This document shows, piece after piece, positions 9,273 through 17,273 of a stretch of DNA of 64,000 nt. The DNA lies in the NCBI GenBank assembly GCA_035652095.1, contig DASREM010000056.1, forward strand, positions 248,001 to 312,000, read 5' to 3'. The position numbers and the translations under genes are program-made. The DNA is from DASREM01 sp035652095 (lineage in GTDB: Bacteria > Acidobacteriota > Terriglobia > Terriglobales > Acidobacteriaceae). The notes beneath the pieces were generated by a model. The model saw nothing but the letters and a program-made list of their open reading frames with translations. It made no database searches and had not been told where the DNA came from. Within the stretch, counting starts at the first letter, position 1. Each line of letters starts with the position of its first letter.

Positions 9273-9435
9273 GACCCGTTGACTCGCCTGCAACTCGCCC
9301 GTGCCTATGCTATGTCCGGGGACGTCACAAAAGCCAAAGCCGCGTACCAGGACTTTCTCGCGCTCTGGAAGGATGCCAAATCCCGACATCCCCATTCTGA
9401 AGCAAGCCAAGGCTGAGTACGCCGTAGTGCAATGA
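9273..9435 (+). pseudogene. Frameshifted 3' remnant of a TPR-containing protein (acidobacterial kinase-type C-terminus)
   Basis: From 9273 the frame reads DPLTRLQLARAYAMSGDVTK and continues with a typical TPR helix pair (AKAAYQDFLALWKDA). Around 9385 it must shift by one base to continue NPDIPILKQAKAEYAVVQ and stop at 9433-9435. This ending is what I know from the C-termini of acidobacterial Ser/Thr kinases and ATPases with TPR repeats, where it normally reads straight through. Only about 53 codons remain, with no start and no upstream part, so it is a decayed fragment. It lies between rnpB and a second copy of the rnpB 3' end. Confidence 0.75.
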
Positions 9436-9459
9436 ACACGCTCCCGCGTGGGGCCCGGC

Positions 9460-9475
9460 GAATTCGGCTTACAGG
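9460..9475 (+). repeat. Second copy of the rnpB 3'-end sequence
   Basis: GAATTCGGCTTACAGG here is identical to 9238-9253 inside rnpB (the conserved 3' strand near P1). The two copies lie 222 nt apart and bracket the TPR gene remnant; identity ends just after the 16 bases. The stop codon of the leftward SDR gene lies inside this copy. This could be the scar of insertion at the rnpB 3' end or of a partial duplication. Confidence 0.8.
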
Positions 9476-10923
9476 CCTTGGCCCGTGTAAGCAGGCTGTA
9501 TCGTGATGCTGTGCGTAGCCTTTCTGCACACTGCTTGGACCATGCCCCGGAAGATTAGAATGTGAGCGGGGTAAAGAACCCACCAGTAAAGTTCCCCGAA
9601 TAATCCGCGTGGCTCAAACCAGGCGCAGCAGCGAAGCAACGTCCGGCTAGTAGGCTGAGGAGAAACCAAGAACTCCAACCAGGCACGACCCGGGAGCTTC
9701 ATTTCCGCCCGCAGGAGCAGACGGCGGTCCGCCTCGAGATCCTGTACGTACCAAAAGTCAATGTGATCATTCTTCTTCAAGGAGGCGATGCCAGGGCCGG
9801 GTTTCATCCCAACTCCTCCCAGGAACCGGTCCAGCCAACCGCGGATGCGCCACAAGCTGTTCGCATAGAGATAGCCGTTCGAACCGCCGAGGTGCGTGAT
9901 GACCGAGAAAACCTCCTTTGGCGACGCGTCTGCAACCGCTTGACGGATGTCGCACAGAACGCCGTCCCGCCGAGTGAATACGTGCGCAGGACGGCATGGA
10001 AGAGTCTCTCTCAGAGAATCGTCCGGTAGCGCTCGGGTCAGCGTCCTCTCAATGGCAGCCGCATAACCCATAGGCCTTATTGCAGGGAATAGCTCAGCAG
10101 CACGGGTGTTTTTGCAGACAACCTCGGTGCGCAAGCCCTCAATCAGTGGACGCGCGATCGAGGTGGGAATTGGGGTCACCAGGCGCAACCAGTAGGAAGA
10201 CAGTCGCGGTGTCAAGACGGGCACGCGGAGCAACCAGCGCTTGAGCCGCCGAGCTTGGGCATAGGTGAGCATCATGCTCCGGTAGGTTTCAATTGTTGCG
10301 CCCCCGATTTCAATCACCTGATCCGTTGACTCTGGTGACTGCAGCGCCGCGACCAGATAGTCGAGAACATCATCGATCGCAATGGGCTGAGTGCGCGTAA
10401 TCACCCAGCGGGGACAGATCATGACAGGGAGCCGCTCAGTCAGGTATCGAATCAACTCGAACGAGACACTGCCATTGCCGACAATGATGCCTGCGCGGAA
10501 CTCTGTGACCGGCGGTCCGAACCTGCGTAGAGTCTCGCCGGTTTCATGGCGGCTCTTTAAGTGCAGGGAAATTTGTGACGTTTCGGACGCGAGACCGCCA
10601 AGGTAGATGATTCGTTTCACTCCTGCCTGGCGGGCCGCCACGGCAAAGTTGTTGGCGGCGAGCCGGTCCCGCTCCTGGAAATCTCCGCCGGGGGCGGACA
10701 TGGAGTGAATCAGATAGTAGGCAACCTCGATTCCCTGCATTGCTGTGGCAACGCTCTCCGCTTGCAGTACGTCGGCAACTACAATGCGCGTGCTATCGGC
10801 CACTCGCGGATCCACCCGCGAGGCGTTCCGCACCATGCATGAGACTTCGTGTCCCGAATCCAGCAGACGCGGGATCAGCCTGGTGCCTACATATCCGGTC
10901 GCACCACTGACCAGAATTTTCAT
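9469..10923 (-). CDS. NAD(P)-binding SDR/NmrA-type protein with C-terminal DUF2867 domain
   Basis: The 484-residue protein begins at the ATG at 10923, preceded by GGGAG and overlapping the tspO stop by 4 nt (ATGA), so the two are translationally coupled. Residues 1-290 form an atypical short-chain dehydrogenase domain with the dinucleotide-binding motif GATGYVGTRL (about 7-16) and the YLIHSMS and IIYLGG strands. Residues 320-470 match DUF2867, a START/SRPBCC-like domain (VFSVITHLGGSNGYLYANS). The fusion is a known bacterial family with no established reaction. A longer frame reaches 11007 with a TTG, but that runs into tspO. The C-terminus ends within the duplicated rnpB sequence, so its last few codons may be recent. 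Confidence 0.85.
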   Translation of the reverse strand: MKILVSGATGYVGTRLIPRLLDSGHEVSCMVRNASRVDPRVADSTRIVVADVLQAESVATAMQGIEVAYYLIHSMSAPGGDFQERDRLAANNFAVAARQAGVKRIIYLGGLASETSQISLHLKSRHETGETLRRFGPPVTEFRAGIIVGNGSVSFELIRYLTERLPVMICPRWVITRTQPIAIDDVLDYLVAALQSPESTDQVIEIGGATIETYRSMMLTYAQARRLKRWLLRVPVLTPRLSSYWLRLVTPIPTSIARPLIEGLRTEVVCKNTRAAELFPAIRPMGYAAAIERTLTRALPDDSLRETLPCRPAHVFTRRDGVLCDIRQAVADASPKEVFSVITHLGGSNGYLYANSLWRIRGWLDRFLGGVGMKPGPGIASLKKNDHIDFWYVQDLEADRRLLLRAEMKLPGRAWLEFLVSPQPTSRTLLRCCAWFEPRGLFGELYWWVLYPAHILIFRGMVQAVCRKATHSITIQPAYTGQGL

Positions 10924-11405
10924 GCTGCTCCCAGATTCAGTCGCCAGATTTTGAAATTCAGCAGCGCTGCAAAAGCGACCCACAGAGCGTAAGGCACCAT
11001 GAGCCAAAATGCCAGGCGGGAAACCGGCCGGAATGTCACCGCAGTTGCGGCAATCGTACCGAGCAATAACACAATCTCAATCAGCGCCATTCCCGGCCGG
11101 TGTAGTGCAAAGAATAGCCCTGACCAGGCGACATTCAGCGCCAATTGGCCGAAGAACAGAGCCAGAGCAAATCTTGCGCCGCTCCATCCCGCTCTTCGCC
11201 AAACCAGCCAGGCACTGGTTGCCATCAGGAAATACAGAGCCGACCAAACCGGGGCGAAGATCCAGTTGGGTGGGTTGAAGGAAGGCTTTTTCAGGTCTGC
11301 GTACCAGGTGCTAACCGAGAACGAGGTCCAGATGGATCCGATCCCAGCACCGCCGTAGCACAACAACAAAAAAAAGATAAGCATGAGCCAGCGGTTGTTA
11401 GACAT
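10920..11405 (-). CDS. tspO: TspO/MBR family protein (tryptophan-rich sensory protein)
   Basis: The 161-residue membrane protein has five hydrophobic helices and the family signature WYADLKKPSFNPPNWIFAPVW (residues about 34-54; here written in parts WYADLKKPSFNPP and NWIFAPVW), followed by TSAWLVWR. TspO proteins bind porphyrins and cholesterol-like ligands in the outer or inner membrane and influence tetrapyrrole and stress responses. GAGG precedes the ATG. The stop overlaps the start of the SDR/DUF2867 gene, so the two are probably co-transcribed; this pairing is often seen with photolyase or stress genes, but none is present here. Confidence 0.93.
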   Translation of the reverse strand: MSNNRWLMLIFFLLLCYGGAGIGSIWTSFSVSTWYADLKKPSFNPPNWIFAPVWSALYFLMATSAWLVWRRAGWSGARFALALFFGQLALNVAWSGLFFALHRPGMALIEIVLLLGTIAATAVTFRPVSRLAFWLMVPYALWVAFAALLNFKIWRLNLGAA

Positions 11406-11475
11406 GAGTGGCCTCTATTTGTGTCACATTCTCGACATACTGATGGCAATCGAACTCTTGAAGCGCTGGCGCATG

Positions 11476-11510
11476 AGAAAAACAGGGGAGGACGCAAAAA
11501 CGTTCTCCCC
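11476..11510 (-). terminator. Intrinsic terminator of the fasciclin-DUF378 operon
   Basis: Read leftward, arms 11501-11510 and 11485-11494 form a 10-bp stem (one G-T pair) closed by a six-base loop, followed by TGTTTTTC (11483-11476). It lies 16 nt after the DUF378 stop. Confidence 0.8.
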
Positions 11511-11525
11511 GTCTTCCGTTTTCAT

Positions 11526-11768
11526 CTAACGAGCGCGGGCCGGAGCCGATTCGTGCCCCCAGCGATGCTGAATGGATTTGAACGAGACAGCCTGGTACAG
11601 CGCCGCCAAGCCAACCAGGCCATAGACGACGGAACTGAGAGTTGAAGTTTCGCCGAATCTCATTCCGAAAGTAGCGGCCACCAGGTCGAAGTGCGCAATG
11701 CTTACCAGGCCCCAGTTCAGTCCGCCAACTACAAGCAGTACAGCTGCGATTACATCTAACGTCTTCAT
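11526..11768 (-). CDS. DUF378 small membrane protein
   Basis: The 80-residue protein has two hydrophobic helices (about 5-25 and 45-65) and the DUF378 signature DVIAAVLLVVGGLNWGLV with VVYGLVGLAALY. The frame opens with an ATG at 11780, but the GGAGG Shine-Dalgarno sequence lies just after that ATG and 5-7 nt before the second ATG at 11768, so 11768 is the true start. The function of the family is unknown. It follows the fasciclin gene by 16 nt and both end at the same terminator. Confidence 0.85.
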   Translation of the reverse strand: MKTLDVIAAVLLVVGGLNWGLVSIAHFDLVAATFGMRFGETSTLSSVVYGLVGLAALYQAVSFKSIQHRWGHESAPARAR

Positions 11769-11784
11769 CTTTTCCTCCATTTGC

Positions 11785-12270
11785 TTAGTCTTTTGGTAGA
11801 AGTACGGTGTCGATTACGTGGATCACGCCGTTGGAAGCCAAAACATCGGCTTTCAGCACCTTGGCGTCATTAACCATGACGGTGCCGTCATTGACCGTCA
11901 GTTTCAGGTCCTGGCCATTGACGGTTTTCGCAGACGAGAGTTTTACAACCTTCGCTGCAGTCACGTCGCCCGACACCACGTGGTAGAGCAGGATGGCCTT
12001 CAACTTCTCCTGGTTCTCGGGCTTGAGAAGCGACTCGACTGTGCCCGCCGGCAGCTTGCTGAAGGCTTCGTCTGTCGGAGCAAACACGGTGAAGGGTCCT
12101 TTGCCTTTCAGGGTGCCGGCCAGACCGGCGGCTTGAAGTGCTGTGGCTAACGTGTTGAAAGTTCCCGCGGCGACCGCGGTGTCAACGATGTCCTTTTGCC
12201 CGGATCCGGCCGCTGCCGGCAAGGCACTTACGAGGACACTGAGAATCAATGCAAAACTAGCTGCTTTCAA
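11785..12270 (-). CDS. Secreted fasciclin (FAS1) domain protein
   Basis: The 161-residue protein has a signal peptide (residues 1-22, ending SALPAAAG) and a single FAS1 domain with both conserved blocks, FTVFAPTDEAFSKLP (H1 region) and NGVIHVIDTVLLP at the C-terminus. FAS1 proteins act in cell adhesion and are exported. The start is TTG at 12270, with AAGGAG eight bases upstream; no ATG fits. It is the first gene of a two-gene operon with DUF378. Confidence 0.93.
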   Translation of the reverse strand: MKAASFALILSVLVSALPAAAGSGQKDIVDTAVAAGTFNTLATALQAAGLAGTLKGKGPFTVFAPTDEAFSKLPAGTVESLLKPENQEKLKAILLYHVVSGDVTAAKVVKLSSAKTVNGQDLKLTVNDGTVMVNDAKVLKADVLASNGVIHVIDTVLLPKD

Positions 12271-12318
12271 TTCAATTTCTCCTTGTCGTAATTCTGTGTC
12301 GTTGCGATGCTGCCCGCT

Positions 12319-12341
12319 TGTTCTGTTAACTATAGAGAACA
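12319..12341. promoter_or_regulatory. Palindrome upstream of the fasciclin gene
   Basis: TGTTCT (12319-12324) and AGAACA (12336-12341) are exact inverted arms with 11 nt between them, 49-71 nt upstream of the fasciclin start. They could bind a dimeric regulator; no regulator gene is adjacent. Confidence 0.3.
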
Positions 12342-12730
12342 GTTATTTGATGTGTACGACAAACAGCAAGATAATCAAATACATGTGAATGCCGGTCAAA
12401 ATGAAAACCATCTCTTGTACCGAGGAGAAAGCAGGGGGAAGGGGGTGGTCATGGGCAGGTGGGAGAGCGCTCACAGTGGGTTTCGCGGCCTTGCCGCAGA
12501 GCGTGGCAGAGTCTTTCCTTATTGGCTCCGATTGCGGGGTGACGAGCGATCCGCCACAACCATAGTTGTGACGCAAAACCTGCCATCAATGCCCAAAGCT
12601 GACATCATTGATGCTTGGCTCGATGGGCGGCGTTATCGCAACAAATCTCCTTCTCCGACCTAGCGTTATCGCCCCTTTGCCGGCAATGTTGCTCCCGGAG
12701 ATAAGCCAGCGTGGGAGCCCGCGTTCCCGC

Positions 12731-12751
12731 ACATGGCTATGTGAGCCATGT
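12731..12751. promoter_or_regulatory. Palindrome upstream of the RND efflux operon
   Basis: ACATGGCT (12731-12738) and AGCCATGT (12744-12751) are exact 8-base arms with a 5-nt spacer, about 105 nt before the adaptor start. The size and position suit a TetR- or MarR-type operator, but no such gene is in the neighbourhood. Confidence 0.4.
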
Positions 12752-12855
12752 CACAGGGTGTCTGCCCTTGACAGCGCACAATGACCGGAGAGGCCGCCCT
12801 GAGGACCTTGCCGGTCCTCGCCTTCTGGTCCCCGTTCGGACCGGGCGCGACTGTG

Positions 12856-14055
12856 ATGAACAACTCTGCCCGCAAAACCCGCTCCCTGATTGCGGGGAAT
12901 GAACTACTCATGCTCGTCGTGGCGGTGACGTGCGTTCTGATGCCCGCATGTTCTCGTCCCAATACAACGGCTCCGGTCGTCTCCGCGGTACCTGTTCTGG
13001 CGGCGACGGTGGAGCAGAAGAATGTACCGGTAGAGATACAGGCCATCGGAACTGTCGAAGCCTTCTCCATGGTGTCTGTGAAGACCCAGATTACCGGAGA
13101 GCTGACGAATGTGTTCTTCAAGGAAGGGCAGGACGTCCACCAGGGTGATCTGATCTTCAAACTGGATGAGCGGACCTATGCCGCGGAACTCAAAAAACAG
13201 CAGGCCAACCTTGCCCGCGATACGGCACAGGCCAGGCTGGCGCAGCTTGATGCGGAGCGCTTCGCGGGCCTCTTTAAAGAAGGGGTCATATCGCACCAGC
13301 AGTACGATCAGGCACAGGCGAGCGCACAGGCGCTGGATGCGGTGGTGCAGGCCGACGTTGCCGCGGTTGAAAACGCTCGCGTGCAGTTGACCTATTGCTC
13401 CATCTACTCGCCGATCAATGGCCGCACCGGTCCGTTGATGATCCATCGTGGAAACATGATCAAGGCGAACGACACGCCCTACCTGGTGAATATCAGCCAG
13501 GTCGAGCCAATCTTCGTCAGTTTTGCGGTTCCAGAACAGTATCTGGCCGATATCAAGGTCAATGCTTCGAAGCGTGATTTGGTGGTGCGAGCCGCGATTC
13601 CGGGAAATGATGCTCCCGCCGTGGGCAGGCTGAGCTTCATTGACAACGCGGTCGATCCGGTCACGGGCACCATTCGATTGAAGGGGCAATTCGCCAACGC
13701 CGATCGCCGGCTGTGGCCGGGCCAGTTCGTGAACGCTACCCTCACCCTCTCTGAGCAGGTTGGAGCTGTTGTGGTTCCATCGCAAGCCATCCAGAGCGGA
13801 CAGCAGGGCCAGTATGTGTTTGTCATCAACCCCGATCTGACAGTCGCAGCACGTCCGGTGGAGGTGAATCGTAGCAGCCACGGGCAAGCCGTGGTTAACC
13901 AGGGCCTCAGCTCTGGAGAGCGTGTGGTCACAGACGGCCAACTGCGACTGGTGCCGGGGTCCAGGGTCGAGATCAAGCCTGCGCTGGCGGTTCCGTCCCC
14001 AGAACGAAGCGCCCCCGAGAAGCCGGCCGTCGCCGCCAAGGACGCGCGGTCATGA
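12856..14055 (+). CDS. RND efflux periplasmic adaptor (membrane fusion protein)
   Basis: The start at 12856 gives a 399-residue lipoprotein precursor: a basic N-terminus, a hydrophobic stretch and the lipobox-like VLMPAC (Cys about residue 34). A GTG at 12853 and an ATG at 12781 are alternatives. The order is typical of the AcrA/MdtA family: beta-barrel and lipoyl halves (VSVKTQITGELTNVFFKEGQ near 85 and VQLTYCSIYSPINGRTGPL near 185), with a helical hairpin between them (KKQQANLARDTAQARLAQLD), then barrel and membrane-proximal domains. It links the inner-membrane pump to an outer-membrane channel. The last 4 nt overlap the pump gene (ATGA). No TolC-like gene follows. Confidence 0.93.
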   Translation: MNNSARKTRSLIAGNELLMLVVAVTCVLMPACSRPNTTAPVVSAVPVLAATVEQKNVPVEIQAIGTVEAFSMVSVKTQITGELTNVFFKEGQDVHQGDLIFKLDERTYAAELKKQQANLARDTAQARLAQLDAERFAGLFKEGVISHQQYDQAQASAQALDAVVQADVAAVENARVQLTYCSIYSPINGRTGPLMIHRGNMIKANDTPYLVNISQVEPIFVSFAVPEQYLADIKVNASKRDLVVRAAIPGNDAPAVGRLSFIDNAVDPVTGTIRLKGQFANADRRLWPGQFVNATLTLSEQVGAVVVPSQAIQSGQQGQYVFVINPDLTVAARPVEVNRSSHGQAVVNQGLSSGERVVTDGQLRLVPGSRVEIKPALAVPSPERSAPEKPAVAAKDARS

Positions 14056-17000
14056 ACGTTGCCGAACTGTTCATTCGGCGTCCGGTCATGACGACGCTGG
14101 TCATGCTTGCCGTTCTGCTGTTCGGTGTTATGGGATACCGGCTGCTCCCGGTAAGTGACCTGCCCAACGTCGATTTTCCAACCATCCTGGTGTCAGCGAG
14201 CCTGCCGGGAGCGAACCCCGACACCATGGCCTCGGCGGTCGCGATGCCCTTGGAGAAGCAGTTCTCCACCATCGCGGGGCTGGACTCGATGAGTTCGACC
14301 TCCAACCAGGGATCGACACAGGTTACCCTCCAGTTCAGCCTGGACCGAAGCCTGGATGCAGCCGCGCAGGATGTGCAGTCCATGATCGCGAAAGCCACGC
14401 GCGATCTGCCACAGAACATGCCGTATCCGCCGTCGTACCAGAAGGTGAATCCCGCGGACTCTCCCATCCTTTACCTTTCGCTGAGTTCGCCGACCATGCG
14501 CCTTTCCGATGTAGACGAATATGCGGAGACGTTAATGGCGCAGCGTATCTCGATGATCAGCGGGGTGGCGCAGGTCAGCGTCTACGGTTCGCAGAAGTAT
14601 GCCGTGCACGTCAAGCTGGATCCCAAGGCGCTCTCGAGCCGCGATATCGGGATGGATGATGTTGCCAACGCCATCAGGAATCAGAATGTCAACCAACCCA
14701 CGGGCATTCTCTATGGCAGCCATCAAGCTTTTGTCGTGCAGGCCAACGGTCAACTGCGGAACGCTGCCGAATACGCTCCGATGATTGTGGCTTACCGCAA
14801 TGGCGCACCGGTCCGGCTTTCTGATCTGGGCGAAGTAGTGGACGGAGTTGAAGGGGACAAGACTGCGAGTTGGTACTTCGACCGGCAGCGCGGTTTGCGG
14901 CGCGCCATCGTGCTCGCTATTCAACGCCAGCCCGGCACCAATACCGTGGAAGTGGTGGATTCTATCCGCCAACTGCTGCCAACATTTCGCCAGCAGATGC
15001 CGTCGGCCGTGGACCTGCAGGTGCTTTACGACCGTTCCGTTTCCATTCGGGGCTCGGTAGACGATGTCCGCCTCACCCTGCTGCTGGCGCTGTGTCTCGT
15101 GATCCTGGTGATCTTCTTGTTCCTGCGGAACCTCTCCGCCACCGTGATTCCGAGCATGGCGCTTCCCATGTCCATTGTGGGCACGTTCGCCCTGATGTAT
15201 CTGTTCGGGTTCTCGCTGGATAACCTCTCGATGATGGCTCTGACGCTGTCGGTGGGTTTCGTGGTGGACGATGCCATCGTCATGCTGGAGAACATTGTCC
15301 GTCACATGGAGTTGGGGGAAGAGCCCAGGAAGGCCGCGTTCCAGGGAGCCCGGGAGATTGGATTCACCATCATTTCCATGACGCTGTCGTTGGCGGCGGT
15401 ATTCATCCCGGTGCTGTTTATGAGCGGGATTGTCGGGCGCTTGCTGCACGAATTCGCGGTCACTATCACCGTCGCCATCCTGTTCTCCGGCGTCGTTTCT
15501 TTGAGCCTAACCCCGATGCTCTGCAGCCGTTTTCTGCACGCGAAGAAAGAGACGCGGCACGGACGGCTGTATAACGCTTCCGAGCGTTTCTTTGAGGGCA
15601 TGCTGCATCTCTATGACCGCAGCTTGCGGACGACGCTGCGGTACCGGGTCACGACCATGCTGGTCTCGGCTGCGGTCCTGGTCGGGACCGTGTACCTGTT
15701 CATGATCACGCCGAAGGGATTTCTGCCCGATGAAGATACCGGACAGATCTTTACCTTCACCGAAGGGGTACAGGGGATTTCCTTTGACGCCATGGTGCAA
15801 CATCAGCAGGCGCTCAACCAGATTGTGACCCAGCAGCCCTGGGTCGAGTCGTTCATGTCGAGCGCCGCGGGCGGAAACTCCGGTCGAATGTTCATACGGC
15901 TTACGCCACGTCACTCTCGCAAATCGGCGATGGATCTGGTCCAGGACTTGCGGCCTCAAATGGCGCAGGTGCCGGGTCTGAATGCCTTCCCTCAGGTGCT
16001 TCCTCCCATCCGCATCGGAGGCATGTTAACCAAGAGCCAGTACCAATTTACCCTGCAGAGCCCAGATACCGGTGAACTGTACGACAACGCGCCCCGGTTC
16101 GAAGCCAGGTTGCGCAGCGATCCCGGATTTAGAAACTTGCTTCAGGATGTGACCAGTGACTTGCAGATCAAAAACCCCCAAGTCAATGTAGATATCGATC
16201 GCGACAAGGCATCGGCGCTCGGGATCACCGCCGGGCAGATCGAAGACGCGCTGAACACCGCCTACAGCCAGCGCCAGGTCTCAACCATTTACGCGCCCAA
16301 CAACTCCTATCGCGTGATCACCGAGACCAAAGACGAGTTCCAACGGGATCCTTCGCTTCTGACGCTGCTCTATGTGCACTCGTCCAGCGGGCAATTGGTG
16401 CCGCTCAATACCGTGGCACGATTGCGTTACGATGTTGGGCCGCTCAGCATAAACCACCTGGGACAGTTGCCTGCGGTCACCATTTCTTTCAATGTGCGTC
16501 CGGGAGTATCGCTGAGCGAAGCGGTGGGCGCGGTGAACGAGGAAGCGCAGAAGAGCTTGCCACCCACCATCAGCACCAGTTTCCAGGGGACAGCACAGGC
16601 ATTCCGCTCCTCCATCTCCGGGCTTGGATTGCTGTTAGTGATGGCGATTCTCGTGATCTACATTGTTTTGGGAATCCTGTATGAGAGCTTCATACATCCG
16701 CTAACGATTCTTTCAGGGCTCCCATCGGCGGGATTCGGAGCCTTGCTGACGCTGCGGCTTTTCCACGTTGATCTCAACCTGTACGCCTTTGTGGGAATCA
16801 TCATGCTGGTGGGCATCGTCAAGAAGAACGCAATCATGATGATTGATGTTGCCCTGGAGAAACAGCGCGGCCAGGGCGAGCCTGCCCAGGATGCGATCTA
16901 CCACGGCGCGTTGCTCCGTTTCCGTCCCATTATGATGACGACCATGGCGGCCCTGATGGGAACTCTGCCCATCGCTCTCGGCTTCGGCGCGGGAGCGGAG

Positions 17001-17222
17001 TCGCGACGTCCGCTCGGACTCGCCGTGGTGGGGGGACTCCTGTTTTCGCAGTTGCTGACCTTGTACATCACGCCGGTGTTCTACACCTACATGGAGACGT
17101 TACAAGGCTGGCTGAGTCGCCATCCGGAGAAACAGAAGCTCATTTCGGCATCTGCCGAAACGGCGGCACGGCCCTCAACTGCGGCGGAAGAGCACGACTC
17201 CGAACTGGCCCATATCCGTTGA
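14052..17222 (+). CDS. RND multidrug efflux pump, MdtB/MdtC-like
   Basis: The 1056-residue inner-membrane antiporter has the full RND plan: helix 1 with FIRRPVMTTLVMLAVLLFG, a periplasmic loop, helices 2-6, helix 7, a second periplasmic loop and helices 8-12. Helix 4 carries VGFVVDDAIVMLENI with the paired Asp residues that translocate protons; the second half has MLVGIVKKNAIMMID. It exports hydrophobic or amphiphilic compounds at the expense of the proton gradient. The sequence is closer to the MdtBC/MuxBC group than to AcrB, judged by PVSDLPNVDFPTI near the start. It overlaps the adaptor by 4 nt and the two form an operon. Confidence 0.95.
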   Translation: MNVAELFIRRPVMTTLVMLAVLLFGVMGYRLLPVSDLPNVDFPTILVSASLPGANPDTMASAVAMPLEKQFSTIAGLDSMSSTSNQGSTQVTLQFSLDRSLDAAAQDVQSMIAKATRDLPQNMPYPPSYQKVNPADSPILYLSLSSPTMRLSDVDEYAETLMAQRISMISGVAQVSVYGSQKYAVHVKLDPKALSSRDIGMDDVANAIRNQNVNQPTGILYGSHQAFVVQANGQLRNAAEYAPMIVAYRNGAPVRLSDLGEVVDGVEGDKTASWYFDRQRGLRRAIVLAIQRQPGTNTVEVVDSIRQLLPTFRQQMPSAVDLQVLYDRSVSIRGSVDDVRLTLLLALCLVILVIFLFLRNLSATVIPSMALPMSIVGTFALMYLFGFSLDNLSMMALTLSVGFVVDDAIVMLENIVRHMELGEEPRKAAFQGAREIGFTIISMTLSLAAVFIPVLFMSGIVGRLLHEFAVTITVAILFSGVVSLSLTPMLCSRFLHAKKETRHGRLYNASERFFEGMLHLYDRSLRTTLRYRVTTMLVSAAVLVGTVYLFMITPKGFLPDEDTGQIFTFTEGVQGISFDAMVQHQQALNQIVTQQPWVESFMSSAAGGNSGRMFIRLTPRHSRKSAMDLVQDLRPQMAQVPGLNAFPQVLPPIRIGGMLTKSQYQFTLQSPDTGELYDNAPRFEARLRSDPGFRNLLQDVTSDLQIKNPQVNVDIDRDKASALGITAGQIEDALNTAYSQRQVSTIYAPNNSYRVITETKDEFQRDPSLLTLLYVHSSSGQLVPLNTVARLRYDVGPLSINHLGQLPAVTISFNVRPGVSLSEAVGAVNEEAQKSLPPTISTSFQGTAQAFRSSISGLGLLLVMAILVIYIVLGILYESFIHPLTILSGLPSAGFGALLTLRLFHVDLNLYAFVGIIMLVGIVKKNAIMMIDVALEKQRGQGEPAQDAIYHGALLRFRPIMMTTMAALMGTLPIALGFGAGAESRRPLGLAVVGGLLFSQLLTLYITPVFYTYMETLQGWLSRHPEKQKLISASAETAARPSTAAEEHDSELAHIR

Positions 17223-17273
17223 TGCCCGCTGCGATTTGCTTTTTTCCCGCTTCACATCAGAGGATAGTAGTGC

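Larger units (their letters stand above)
12271..12855. other. Divergent intergenic region, about 585 nt, without a supported gene
   Basis: It lies between the leftward fasciclin gene and the rightward RND operon. Open frames inside (for example 12343-12576 leftward) have no Shine-Dalgarno sequence and no recognisable content. Two palindromes are listed separately. A TTGACA at 12768-12773 has no matching -10. Confidence 0.6.

Noticed and set aside
12307..12663. Rightward frame in the fasciclin-RND gap
   Set aside because: No Shine-Dalgarno sequence, no family resemblance, and it crosses regulatory sequence.
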